Origin: a virus
Reading direction: 5' to 3' (one strand)
Virus record (IMG/VR): IMGVR_UViG_3300037584_006092
Span: 1-25,645 of that record
Length of the DNA: 25,645 bases
Each line of letters begins with the position of its first letter. Position 1 is the stretch's first letter. A program made the position numbers and the translations under genes. Of the stretch, positions 6,856 through 13,349 are shown in pieces. Under the pieces are notes generated by a model, which saw only the letters and a program-made list of their open reading frames with translations, was not told the origin of the DNA and ran no database searches.

Positions 6856-7173
6856 ATGAAAATTGAAATGCCTTGGTCAGGCTGGTTTAACAAACAAGCA
6901 AAGAAAAGACGTAAAGTTGAGCCTTGGGTATTAGCAAACATTTCTCTTGAAGAAGAATTTGAAGTAGAAATGATATTAAGGGAAGTTTTTAATTATATTG
7001 ATCCTGATGATATTCCAGATCTTATAAGTGCTTTTGCAATGGAAAATTTTAGATTAACTAAAATAATTAATCAAGCTGGGGATCATATAGATAAAATTTA
7101 TGATGAGTATGATAAATCTATATCTTCTTCTCCCAAAAATAAGCACAATCCTTCGCCCAAACTCCCCCACTAG
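6856..7173 (+). CDS. Unknown acidic protein (105 aa)
   Basis: ATG 6856 is preferred over a TTG at 6817 because a GGAGG ribosome-binding site (6843-6847) lies 8 nt before it. The protein starts MKIEMPWSGWFNKQAKKRRK and then becomes acidic and helical (LEEEFEVEMILREVFNYIDP, DDIPDLISAFAMENFRL). It ends in a polar Ser/Pro tail. No catalytic motif, signal or membrane span is seen. Its 3' end overlaps the convergent gene at 7118 by 56 nt, where the C-terminal low-complexity tail is encoded. No family recognised. Confidence 0.6.
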   Translation: MKIEMPWSGWFNKQAKKRRKVEPWVLANISLEEEFEVEMILREVFNYIDPDDIPDLISAFAMENFRLTKIINQAGDHIDKIYDEYDKSISSSPKNKHNPSPKLPH

Positions 7174-7432
7174 CTTTTCCTTCTGGCATTCCTAAACCGC
7201 ATTCTGCTTTTATAACAAGATGATGAATACAATCAATACATAAAGGATGATCTCTGCTCATACATCTAGCATCTGCATATAAATATTCTGCTTCAATAAG
7301 AGCAGGTTCTAATTCTTCTGCTTGTAAAGGTAAATTAAGTTTTCCTTTTTTTGTTTTTATCTTTACTCGCCATTTACTTGGTTCTTCTTCATATAGAACC
7401 ATGCGACCTGCATGGTATCTAAGAGAAGCCAT
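7118..7432 (-). CDS. Cys-rich putative zinc-binding protein
   Basis: 104 aa. The N-terminal ~50 residues are mixed strand and helix (MVLYEEEPSKWRVKIKTKKG). The C-terminal half holds an ordered cysteine set, DHPLCIDCIHH, ECGLGMPEG and KDCAYFWE. I recall a CxxC...CxLGxPEx...CxxF module in cyanobacterial and cyanophage proteins, which supports a cyanobacterial host; I cannot verify the match. Metal binding is inferred from four regularly spaced Cys. The ATG overlaps the upstream stop (TAATG), so it belongs to the leftward run of small genes starting at 8932. It overlaps the convergent gene's 3' end by 56 nt. Confidence 0.65.
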   Translation of the reverse strand: MASLRYHAGRMVLYEEEPSKWRVKIKTKKGKLNLPLQAEELEPALIEAEYLYADARCMSRDHPLCIDCIHHLVIKAECGLGMPEGKASGGVWAKDCAYFWEKKI

Positions 7433-7702
7433 TATCTACTCCAAATTTTATCCTCATATCCATTTGGTGGTGTGCTGATCCAGTATCTAGTACCATTTAT
7501 AACCCTAAAAACATGAACTCCGCAACATACAATCTGTCCTAATTCTTGTTGCTGCTTTTTCTGCTTCTGATTTTGTCTCATATAATCTACCGACATAAAT
7601 TTTTTTTCCATCAAAATACCAAGGTCTAAATTTTGTTGTTAGTCCATAATATATCGGGTTAACTCCAATTTGTCCTTTGCAAACTAAATATGTGATATAC
7701 AA
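7432..7702 (-). pseudogene. Small gene apparently split by a frameshift (or two overlapping ORFs)
   Basis: Two frames overlap by 110 nt. The upstream one (7702-7505, TTG start three nt after the preceding stop) reads YLVCKGQIGVNPIYYG, FDGKKIYVGRLYETKSEAEK, then an odd Cys/Ser-rich end. The downstream one (7614-7432) has a Gln/Lys-rich front but a convincing back (CCGVHVFRVINGTRYWISTP, NGYEDKIW). Joining the good half of each near 7540-7555 gives one ~90-aa protein with alternating strands. The simplest reading is a single gene with a one-base frameshift or sequencing error; two genuinely overlapping genes is the alternative. The downstream stop is coupled to the next ATG (TAATG at 7432). Function unknown. 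Confidence 0.45.
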
Positions 7703-7705
7703 GAT

Positions 7706-7789
7706 TTATTTTTTTTCCCAACACTTGATTAATATTTTTAATTCTTTTATACGTTTTTGTGCAGCCTTAATTTTTTGTTCTGTTGTCAT
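7706..7789 (-). CDS. Tiny coupled helical ORF (27 aa)
   Basis: The ATG overlaps the stop of the 91-aa gene upstream (TAATG at 7787-7791) and the TAA at 7706-7708 lies 3 nt before the TTG of the following gene. The product, MTTEQKIKAAQKRIKELKIL plus seven more residues, is a single basic amphipathic helix with heptad-like Ile/Leu spacing. Its only support is perfect tiling between two coupled neighbours. It could act as a small helical partner or exist only to carry ribosomes into the next gene. Confidence 0.4.
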   Translation of the reverse strand: MTTEQKIKAAQKRIKELKILIKCWEKK

Positions 7790-8064
7790 TACTCCATTCT
7801 CATCTCTTTCATTAAATCTTTAATCTGTTGATCTGTATATTTATAAATATCAATCAATTTATTATAAGCAAAATATTTTTCTTTTCCTTTTTTTGAAAAT
7901 AACATTGCGATACATTCAGCTTCAAAACTTTTTGTAATCCATTTAGGTTTTACTTCAGTTGGAAATTCTTCATCAGGTGTCCAATATTCAAAAACAATTT
8001 TGCTTTTCATATCCCAATAAACTTGCCCTGCATATGGATTTTTTGGAAAATTTATAATGTTCAT
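7789..8064 (-). CDS. Unknown small phage protein (91 aa)
   Basis: Start at ATG 8064 is chosen over ATG 8079 because it makes an ATGA overlap with the upstream stop and has GGGAG 8 nt ahead. The product begins MNIINFPKNPYAGQVY, with aromatic, strand-rich sequence (SKIVFEYWTPDEEF, VKPKWITKSFEAECIAMLFS), and ends in a charged helix (DQQIKDLMKEM). The NFP.NP..GQ.Y opening recalls a short beta-hairpin motif of phage tail and neck proteins (usually NFPxNPxxGQxY), which is weak evidence for a structural link. It sits in a chain of small unknown genes. Confidence 0.55.
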   Translation of the reverse strand: MNIINFPKNPYAGQVYWDMKSKIVFEYWTPDEEFPTEVKPKWITKSFEAECIAMLFSKKGKEKYFAYNKLIDIYKYTDQQIKDLMKEMRME

Positions 8065-8264
8065 GAAATAATCTCCCAATCTATAATTTTGTCATTTTTT
8101 TTATAAATAAAATCTGTAGCCATTTTGAATTTTTCAATATCAACTTTTTGATTTTTCTTTCCATTACTTAATTTTTTACCCTCTCCGTTTCCAATCCAAC
8201 AACACCCTGCTGTAATAACTTCCATTAAATTATTACGCTCTTCAAGAGTACAAATAATTTTCAT
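8061..8264 (-). CDS. Unknown small protein (67 aa)
   Basis: ATG overlaps the upstream gene's stop by 4 nt (8261-8264) and its own stop forms an ATGA overlap with the next gene, so it is translationally coupled on both sides. The sequence starts MKIICTLEERNNLMEVITAG with a Cys-Cys pair (CCWIGNGEG), then a Lys/Asn-rich half ending KKNDKIIDWEIIS. No signal, membrane span or known motif is seen. The coupling and sensible composition argue that it is real. I do not recognise a family. Confidence 0.55.
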   Translation of the reverse strand: MKIICTLEERNNLMEVITAGCCWIGNGEGKKLSNGKKNQKVDIEKFKMATDFIYKKNDKIIDWEIIS

Positions 8265-8446
8265 TGATTAGATACCTCTTTGTAGTGTTTTTCTAATTCT
8301 TTTATTAGCTCTCCTAAAAAACCATAAGCAGCTTTCATTCTTGATAGTTGTCTTTTATTTTTCAGAGTCTGACCATACATAGTCATCATAGTTTTTGTAA
8401 GAGTATTAAATGATTTCTCTTCTGTTGTAATTTTAGATTTAGTCAT
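8261..8446 (-). CDS. Unknown small helical protein (61 aa)
   Basis: MTKSKITTEEKSFNTLTKTM followed by MTMYGQTLKNKRQLSRMKAA and a final amphipathic helix (FLGELIKELEKHYKEV). It is basic at the front, all-helical by eye and rich in Met and Lys, and could be a small DNA-binding or oligomerising protein, which cannot be shown. Its ATG overlaps the upstream stop by one base (TAATG at 8446) and its stop overlaps the next ATG, so it is coupled into the same leftward chain. Confidence 0.5.
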   Translation of the reverse strand: MTKSKITTEEKSFNTLTKTMMTMYGQTLKNKRQLSRMKAAYGFLGELIKELEKHYKEVSNQ

Positions 8447-8670
8447 TAATCAAGTATCTCCCACTTACAATCTTTCCACCTTGTTTCTACATACTTAATA
8501 GCTTTCTTTTTGTTTTCTGCATAGGTTGTTAGCTTCATAGGTCCATTGCCAACTCCATTAACAATAAATCTATACTTTTTCGTTTTTGTATCTTTTTCTG
8601 CTCTAGTTACGCCTTCCATGTCTGGAGGCATATCTAGTATTTCTTTGTCTGGAAAGTTATTCGATTTCAT
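8446..8670 (-). CDS. Unknown small protein (74 aa)
   Basis: ATG 8670 is preferred to a TTG at 8676, because a GAGGAGG ribosome-binding site lies 7-8 nt ahead. The product reads MKSNNFPDKEILDMPPDMEG, then a strand-rich region (KKYRFIVNGVGNGPMKLTTY) and a helix with Trp/Cys (YVETRWKDCKWEI). It overlaps the upstream gene's end by 14 nt. The C-terminal pattern, a strand pair followed by a helix AENKKKAIKYVETRW, resembles small single-domain phage proteins, but no specific family is recognised. Confidence 0.5.
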   Translation of the reverse strand: MKSNNFPDKEILDMPPDMEGVTRAEKDTKTKKYRFIVNGVGNGPMKLTTYAENKKKAIKYVETRWKDCKWEILD

Positions 8671-8932
8671 TATCAACCTCCTCTCTTTCCCATTTTTTAA
8701 AATCTTTAATTTTCATGGTTTTTGCTTTTTTTACCTCATAATTGTGTTTGATAATAATAATGCTTATATTTTCATCAACCCAGTTAGACTTTAAATAAGC
8801 AGTATGATCATCTCTATATTGAACAATGTGATCATAACCACGAATATCTTTATCTAATTTTTTTTCAAGCCAAAGCAATCGATTTTGTCTTAGCTTTTTA
8901 AGTTTTAAAACTGATTTAGTAGAGTCTGCCAT
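8657..8932 (-). CDS. Unknown basic protein, first gene of the small-ORF chain
   Basis: 91 aa. The N-terminal ~35 residues form a Lys/Arg/Leu-rich helix (KSVLKLKKLRQNRLLWLEKK). A strand-rich centre follows (DHTAYLKSNWVDENISIIII) and the C-terminus is charged (KIKDFKKWEREEVDNEIE). The ATG at 8932 is directly preceded by a T8 run in the coding strand and no Shine-Dalgarno sequence, which is unusual; its mRNA leader contains the structured inverted repeat at 8968-9030. As first gene of the chain 8932-7118 it probably sets expression of at least seven downstream ORFs. Function unknown. Confidence 0.55.
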   Translation of the reverse strand: MADSTKSVLKLKKLRQNRLLWLEKKLDKDIRGYDHIVQYRDDHTAYLKSNWVDENISIIIIKHNYEVKKAKTMKIKDFKKWEREEVDNEIE

Positions 8933-8967
8933 AAAAAAAAGTTGGGGACTAACAGATGCGTTTGCTT

Positions 8968-9030
8968 ATATATGAGCATATGAGGCAGGTAAAACCTTTC
9001 AGAAAAACTGCCTTTGACTCTCTCATATAT
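8968..9030 (-). promoter_or_regulatory. Nested inverted repeat in the 228-bp spacer before the small-ORF chain
   Basis: ATATATGAG (8968-8976) pairs with CTCATATAT (9022-9030), and inside it AGGCAG (8983-8988) pairs with CTGCCT (9008-9013). In the leftward transcript this would form a two-step stem about 40-100 nt before the ATG at 8932. The rest of 8933-9160 holds no gene I can support and no tRNA-like T-arm. Confidence 0.5.
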
Positions 9031-9160
9031 CCTCGATGGGAACTCGTGTCATTTTTGTAAAAAAGTGCATTTAGGTCATACAGAGTCATTAACCTCAAGA
9101 TTACAAAGGAGCAGCAAATTAACTAGCCCATGAATACCACTAGCGATCATGCCCCGTAAG

Positions 9161-9535
9161 TTAAAAGTCGATTTCGTCTTCGCCTAAAGGTGCATCTACA
9201 GGACTTGTTGATGTTGTACCAGACTCATATATCTCCTTTTGTTTTTTATAGTCTGTCTCAATCTTAAGTGCAAGGAATTTTTTACCATTTGGATTATTTT
9301 TGGGTGTATTTGTGTAACCCGATGCTCTTAATGGGATAAAATCTCCTACATAACCATCGTTATCGGGTTTTGCGTTTTTTAAGTAAGAAATAAATTCTTC
9401 AATCTGACCTACAGGTACTTTTACAGTTCCCTTGTAGTCTGGATATTTTTTAGAAGCATCGAACTTCTCTTTATAAAAAGACTTGTTGTCTTGATCTGTT
9501 TGTCTAAAAACAGCTAATTGTAATTCAAGTGTCAT
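9161..9535 (-). CDS. Putative single-stranded DNA-binding protein with SSB-type acidic tail
   Basis: 124 aa, last of the leftward recombination set. The body is strand-rich (TLELQLAVFRQTD, GTVKVPVGQIEEFISYL, GDFIPLRASGYTN, KKFLALKIETDY), compatible with an OB-type fold but without a motif I can name. It is followed by a Ser/Thr/Pro linker and the tip GEDEIDF. Acidic tips ending in Phe are the partner-docking tails of bacterial and phage SSBs (E. coli ends DDDIPF). The location directly after RecT-like and HTH genes fits an ssDNA-binding role. The ATG makes an ATGA overlap with the upstream gene. It could instead be another phage ssDNA-binding family; the tail and context carry the call. Confidence 0.6.
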   Translation of the reverse strand: MTLELQLAVFRQTDQDNKSFYKEKFDASKKYPDYKGTVKVPVGQIEEFISYLKNAKPDNDGYVGDFIPLRASGYTNTPKNNPNGKKFLALKIETDYKKQKEIYESGTTSTSPVDAPLGEDEIDF

Positions 9536-9735
9536 TGTTTTAATTCAGAATTTTGACGTTTGGCTAGTTCTAGCTCCTCTATCTCAGCCACCTTATAGAG
9601 GATCTTTCCATTAATCGAATAGAAAGAAGGGGGTTTGCCCTGCCTTCGCCATCGTTCAACAGTGTCGGTATGGACTCGCCATCGTTCAGCAAGTTCCATA
9701 GTTGTAATAAATTCATCTTTAGAATCCAAGGTCAT
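9532..9735 (-). CDS. Small HTH DNA-binding protein, excisionase/AlpA-MerR type
   Basis: The start is the ATG at 9735: AGGAGG lies 6 nt ahead of it, whereas an upstream ATG abuts that site and longer forms run into the RecT-like gene. The 67-aa product has a winged-helix HTH of the MerR/excisionase class: FITTMELAERWRVHTDTVER, then WRRQGKPPSF with GKILYKVAEIEELE. The wing pattern (W-R-x-x-G-x-P-P-x-F, then Y-x-x-x-E-I) is typical. Possible roles are an excisionase, a transcriptional switch or a small repressor. It overlaps the end of the RecT-like gene by 17 nt and the SSB-like gene by 4 nt, so it is embedded in the recombination operon. The strand-biased motif GACTCGC occurs in it at 9673. 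Confidence 0.7.
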   Translation of the reverse strand: MTLDSKDEFITTMELAERWRVHTDTVERWRRQGKPPSFYSINGKILYKVAEIEELELAKRQNSELKQ

Positions 9736-10351
9736 TTTCATCCTCCTGTTTTGATTCGACTTGCACCGAAGACTCGGATACATTTATTGGCTCTGGTTCT
9801 ATATCTATCACTTCTTCACTAGTTTGCACACCTAATAACAAGTCGGGAATATATTGCCTACCAAAAAATGTTGCGGCTCGGTTTCTCAACATTAACTCAG
9901 GCATACTCGAATATTTAGGATTTTTAGTCCAACCCTCTTGTCTTGCCATCTTCATAGATACTGCTGTTCCTTTAACTTGTTTTTTATCTTCAAGCCTGGT
10001 GGCAACACATTGCACTTCTAATGTCTCGCCTTGACCTTTTACTAAATAATCAAAGTTAGTAAATCTACCGCATCCAATAATATTAGATGTAATAAATTGT
10101 GCTGACCATGTTGGTTTGCCGTGTATAACATTTAAATTTTGCATAACAGTTAATGGACTAAGATTCATTCTTTTACTCATTTCAAGTGCAACCAAACAAT
10201 TTGGTAAACCTTGTTGACCTTGATATTGTGTTGGCACTAGTTGTGATTGACATAAACTTTTTGCCTGTCTTTGTGCAAACTCAAAACTATCTGTGGTTTG
10301 GTATATAGAAGACTCGCTTTCTAAAGATGTTTTTGTAATTTCTGTTGTCAT
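9719..10351 (-). CDS. recT: RecT-like single-strand annealing protein
   Basis: 210 aa. The core matches the phage RecT/Bet superfamily as I know it: NCLVALEMSKRMNLSPLTVM (~51-70) and GKPTWSAQFITSNI (~78-91). After a strand region, ATRLEDKKQVKGTAVSMKMA comes next, followed by PELMLRNRAATFFGRQYIPD (~150-169) and LLGV.TSEE. The C-terminus is an acidic linker ending EDENDLGF, an SSB-like tip. The family binds ssDNA and anneals complementary strands during phage recombination, usually with a 5'-3' exonuclease partner, here encoded two genes upstream. The start makes an ATGA overlap with the 46-aa gene. Assignment to the general annealase group is solid; the exact subfamily is not. Confidence 0.82.
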   Translation of the reverse strand: MTTEITKTSLESESSIYQTTDSFEFAQRQAKSLCQSQLVPTQYQGQQGLPNCLVALEMSKRMNLSPLTVMQNLNVIHGKPTWSAQFITSNIIGCGRFTNFDYLVKGQGETLEVQCVATRLEDKKQVKGTAVSMKMARQEGWTKNPKYSSMPELMLRNRAATFFGRQYIPDLLLGVQTSEEVIDIEPEPINVSESSVQVESKQEDENDLGF

Positions 10352-10488
10352 TTCATTGGCCTCAATCTAGTTTTTTTATTTACCTTTTCTACAAAATCTT
10401 GTACAAGTTCAGATTTATGTAGGTATGGAAATAGATACGCTTTAAGTTGTATCCACTCTCCTTGTTTGTAATCAAATTCAATTTTCAT
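10348..10488 (-). CDS. 46-aa gene between exonuclease and RecT-like annealase
   Basis: The ATG at 10488 overlaps the exonuclease stop by one base (TAATG) and its TGA overlaps the RecT-like ATG (ATGA at 10348-10351), so it tiles perfectly between two coupled genes. The product starts MKIEFDYKQGEWIQLKAYLF, continues PYLHKSELVQDFVEKV, and ends in a basic tail (NKKTRLRPMK). It looks like a small folded helical protein with a strand at the front. Conserved-looking composition and exact junctions make it likely real although short. A role in modulating the exonuclease-annealase pair is inferred only from position. Confidence 0.6.
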   Translation of the reverse strand: MKIEFDYKQGEWIQLKAYLFPYLHKSELVQDFVEKVNKKTRLRPMK

Positions 10489-11315
10489 TAGTAAAGTTCA
10501 ATCTCCTGATAGTTTTGTGGTGTGACTTTTTTATTAGTCATCCAAGGAGGAAGACTAATATCTTGAATGGTCGGTGTGTAGTCAGGATATAATTTGGTTT
10601 CTTGGCATATTCTTAAAAGTTCCAATGATTTTTCTACTTCACTCATACCTGCATTAATCATGTCCTCATCTGCTCGATAGACCCCGATACAATATGGTGC
10701 TGTTTTTTCTATTGCAATAAAAATAAATTCTTTTGCAGGTACATCAAGTTTTCTTAATCCTCTTAAGTACCAGGCACATTGAATGTGATAACGAAAATTT
10801 GCTATAGATTTTTGAAAACCTTTAGGACTTGCATCTTGTGTAGTTTTAAGGTCAACAACTGTATTTCCATCTTTAGAAAGCCAATCTGGTCTACATTTAC
10901 CCTTTATTTTGTATAAATCGTCCCAAAAATAGCTTAATTCTGCTAATCCCTCCTTATCGTAGATAAATTTTGCAGGGCTGTTTATAAAGTTGTGATTCAT
11001 CTGTATAAGATTTTCTTCCCATTCAGCAGACAATATATTTAGATGACCATGTTCTTGCATCCATTCTTTGCCTTCTTTTGTTCTCCCATTAAATGCTTTT
11101 GGTTTGAATACATAATTTTTCTTGAATAAATCATTTTCTAAAAAATATGTGTGAACAGCAGTTCCTTCTTCCATTGCTTTAGTAGGAACAGTTTCATGTG
11201 TTTTACGAAATATATATTTTTTAGGATTTAATAATGCATCACGAATACTACTAGAAGACTCGTAGTCTTTCTTTGAATGATATTCTGCATTGCTCATTAC
11301 AAGTGGTTTATACAT
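10488..11315 (-). CDS. PD-(D/E)XK exonuclease, RecE/DUF3799-like
   Basis: 275 aa. The N-terminus resembles RecE-type nucleases (MSNAEYHSKKDYESSSSIRD, LLNPKKYIFR). Catalytic elements are visible: GTAVHTYFLE (His55), AELSYFW (Glu126), GKCRPDWL (Asp144) and VVDLKTT (Asp155-x-Lys157). A downstream helix with the Gln typical of this fold follows (FRYHIQCAWYL), then FIFIAIEKTAPYCIGVY. Family members degrade one strand of linear dsDNA to leave a tail for the annealing protein. The start at 11315 overlaps the 82-aa gene by 8 nt, with AGGA upstream; an internal ATG at residue 7 is possible. All key residues are present, so it should be active. Confidence 0.85.
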   Translation of the reverse strand: MYKPLVMSNAEYHSKKDYESSSSIRDALLNPKKYIFRKTHETVPTKAMEEGTAVHTYFLENDLFKKNYVFKPKAFNGRTKEGKEWMQEHGHLNILSAEWEENLIQMNHNFINSPAKFIYDKEGLAELSYFWDDLYKIKGKCRPDWLSKDGNTVVDLKTTQDASPKGFQKSIANFRYHIQCAWYLRGLRKLDVPAKEFIFIAIEKTAPYCIGVYRADEDMINAGMSEVEKSLELLRICQETKLYPDYTPTIQDISLPPWMTNKKVTPQNYQEIELY

Positions 11316-11556
11316 CTTTTTCTATCCTGTCCTTCCAGTTATTAAAACCATCATTGTAAAGTTTGTCTCCCCATCCAAGAAAAGTATCAAGCTCATTACA
11401 ATCACAGATTTGTTTTAGTAAATCACTAGTCATAATGTTGTATAGTTCTTGTTTTCCAAAATGTGTAAATCCACTATCAACAGCAGAACAAAAACCTTTA
11501 TAATTGTCTGTTCTTACATGAAGTAGTAAACGATCTAATAATTCTTTTTTGTCCAT
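11308..11556 (-). CDS. Unknown small protein, first gene of the recombination operon
   Basis: 82 aa: MDKKELLDRLLLHVRTDNYK, then GFCSAVDSGFTHFGKQELYN, SDLLKQICDCNELD, and an aromatic C-terminus (LGWGDKLYNDGFNNWKDRIE). It is all-helical by eye with three Cys. No family recognised. It starts the leftward recombination operon directly downstream of the divergent promoter region, and overlaps the exonuclease start by 8 nt, so it is probably expressed early with exonuclease and annealase. A regulator or nuclease inhibitor would fit the position but nothing in the sequence shows it. Confidence 0.55.
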   Translation of the reverse strand: MDKKELLDRLLLHVRTDNYKGFCSAVDSGFTHFGKQELYNIMTSDLLKQICDCNELDTFLGWGDKLYNDGFNNWKDRIEKDV

Positions 11557-11621
11557 TTATAAATAAAAGACTTGTCGTTTCTTGTCGTATCATATACCCT
11601 AGAAACATCTCGTGCAACCTT
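11557..11621. promoter_or_regulatory. Divergent promoter region between recombination and replication operons
   Basis: This 65-bp spacer must drive genes in both directions. It holds a 10-bp direct repeat, CTTGTCGTTT/CTTGTCGTAT at 11571-11590, which looks like paired operator or -35 elements, followed by CATATACCCT (11591-11600) as a weak -10 for the rightward operon. TATAAATA at 11558-11565 is also present. Confidence 0.4.
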
Positions 11622-13349
11622 ATGCAGTTAAGAAGTTATCAAATCAAAGCAATAGATAGTCTTAGATATTCTTTTAATACAAAGGGTAAAAAATCTCCTT
11701 TGTTAGTAATGCCAACTGGAGCTGGTAAGACAGTTGTTTTTGCTGCAATATCTAAAGCAATATCACAAAACGAAAAAAATGTATTAATTCTTGTTCATCG
11801 AAGAGAACTGATAGATCAAGCCTCAAAAAAATTAAAAAATATTGGAGTTAATCATGGTGTTATTGCTGCAAAATATAAAGAGTCAACTAACAATATACAA
11901 ATAGCATCAGTACAAACTTTAGTAAGAAGACTTGTAAAAAATACTTTTAATCCTAACTACATTATTATTGATGAAGCACATCACGCAGCAGCTGGAAGTT
12001 GGACAAAGATAATAAATCATTTTAAAGATGCATATAAAATTGGATGTACCGCAACACCAATAAGACTTGATGGCAGAGGACTAGCTGACTATTTCGATGA
12101 TTTAGTAAAAGGCCCTGGAGTGGCAAAATTAATTGATGAAAAATATCTTGCTCCTTATAAAGTATTTGCACCTCCACTAAAAGTAAATTTAGATAAAGTA
12201 AAAACTTTAGGTGGAGATTATCAGAAAAAAGAATTAGAAAAACAAATTGATTCTGCTGACATTATTGGCGATGCAGTTCAACAATATAAAAAACACGCTG
12301 ATGGTTTACCTGCAATTGCTTTTTGTATTTCTATAAAACACGCAACTGATGTTTGTAATAAATTTAAAAATGCAGGTTATAAAGCTGCTATAGTTCATGG
12401 CGAGATGAAGGTCGATGATCGTGATGAGGCGATTAAAGGACTTGGAAATGGAAAAATACAAATTCTTACATCTGTTGATGTCATATCAGAAGGTACAGAT
12501 GTTCCAGATGTATCAGCAGCAATTCTCCTTAGACCAACAAAATCTGAAGGGTTATATTTACAACAAGTAGGAAGAGTTTTAAGACCAAAACCTGATAAAA
12601 CAGCCATAATTTTAGATCATGTTAATAGCACCAGAACACATGGATTTGTAGATGATAAAAGAGAATGGTCATTGCATTCTCAAAAAAAGAAAAAGAAAAA
12701 AGGAGAACTTGCACCTCATGTAGAAACTTGCAAAAAATGTTTTGCTACATATAAACCAACACCAGTTTGTCCTGTTTGTGGATATCAAGCAGAAAATAGA
12801 GAAAGATTTATTAAGCAAGAAGAAGGCGAATTAGAAGAACTTAAGAGAAAAGAACAGCAAGAAACAGAAAAGAAGCAACAAAAACTATTAATAGCAACCG
12901 CAAAAACCTTAGAAGAATTAGAAATGGTTGCAAAAATATTAGGTTATAAAAAAGGATGGGCTTATCGGGTATTTGAGTCTAGAAAAAATAAAGGTGTTCC
13001 AAGATATAGGGCTGCACAATTTAACAACGGCACACGAACTGCATCTTATTTAGGTTTAGATCAGAAAGAAACTATTGCTAAATTATTTTGTTTAAATACT
13101 AAAGCATTTAATAAATTTAAATTTTCCGAAACAGTAAAAGATGGAAAATATACTGCTGATAAAATTTTTAAGTTATTTACAATAAATTCTTCTGATAAAT
13201 GGTTTTTACATAAATCACATAAAAAATGGTTTGCAGAAATGTATAAATATCCGTGGGATAGAGCTTTTATAAATAACTATGTTAAGACAGTTAAAGAACG
13301 AAAAATATTCATAGATCCTAATGATTTCACAGGTCCAATTACTCCATGA
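11622..13349 (+). CDS. DEAD/DEAH-box SF2 DNA helicase with zinc finger
   Basis: 575 aa with a complete SF2 motor: Q-motif-like LRSYQIKAI, Walker A MPTGAGKT (30-37), VHRREL (58-63), DEAH (117-120), CTATP (142-146), VHGEM (258-262), TDVPD (292-296) and arginine finger QQVGRVLRP (314-322). A Lys run precedes a four-Cys zinc knuckle (C370, C373, C383, C386). A coiled Glu/Lys segment comes next, and then a ~170-residue C-terminal domain beginning LEELEMVAKILGYKKGWAYR, seen in phage helicases of this type. Likely roles are branched-DNA remodelling or unwinding in phage replication and recombination. It is the first gene of the rightward operon, with a start near a weak promoter. Its stop overlaps the methyltransferase ATG by 4 nt. 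Confidence 0.88.
   Translation: MQLRSYQIKAIDSLRYSFNTKGKKSPLLVMPTGAGKTVVFAAISKAISQNEKNVLILVHRRELIDQASKKLKNIGVNHGVIAAKYKESTNNIQIASVQTLVRRLVKNTFNPNYIIIDEAHHAAAGSWTKIINHFKDAYKIGCTATPIRLDGRGLADYFDDLVKGPGVAKLIDEKYLAPYKVFAPPLKVNLDKVKTLGGDYQKKELEKQIDSADIIGDAVQQYKKHADGLPAIAFCISIKHATDVCNKFKNAGYKAAIVHGEMKVDDRDEAIKGLGNGKIQILTSVDVISEGTDVPDVSAAILLRPTKSEGLYLQQVGRVLRPKPDKTAIILDHVNSTRTHGFVDDKREWSLHSQKKKKKKGELAPHVETCKKCFATYKPTPVCPVCGYQAENRERFIKQEEGELEELKRKEQQETEKKQQKLLIATAKTLEELEMVAKILGYKKGWAYRVFESRKNKGVPRYRAAQFNNGTRTASYLGLDQKETIAKLFCLNTKAFNKFKFSETVKDGKYTADKIFKLFTINSSDKWFLHKSHKKWFAEMYKYPWDRAFINNYVKTVKERKIFIDPNDFTGPITP

Noticed and set aside
8933-9160. tRNA or tmRNA gene in the spacer
   Set aside because: No T-arm GTTC-A/G-A pattern, acceptor pairing or anticodon loop could be fitted on either strand; elsewhere in the window I also found none.
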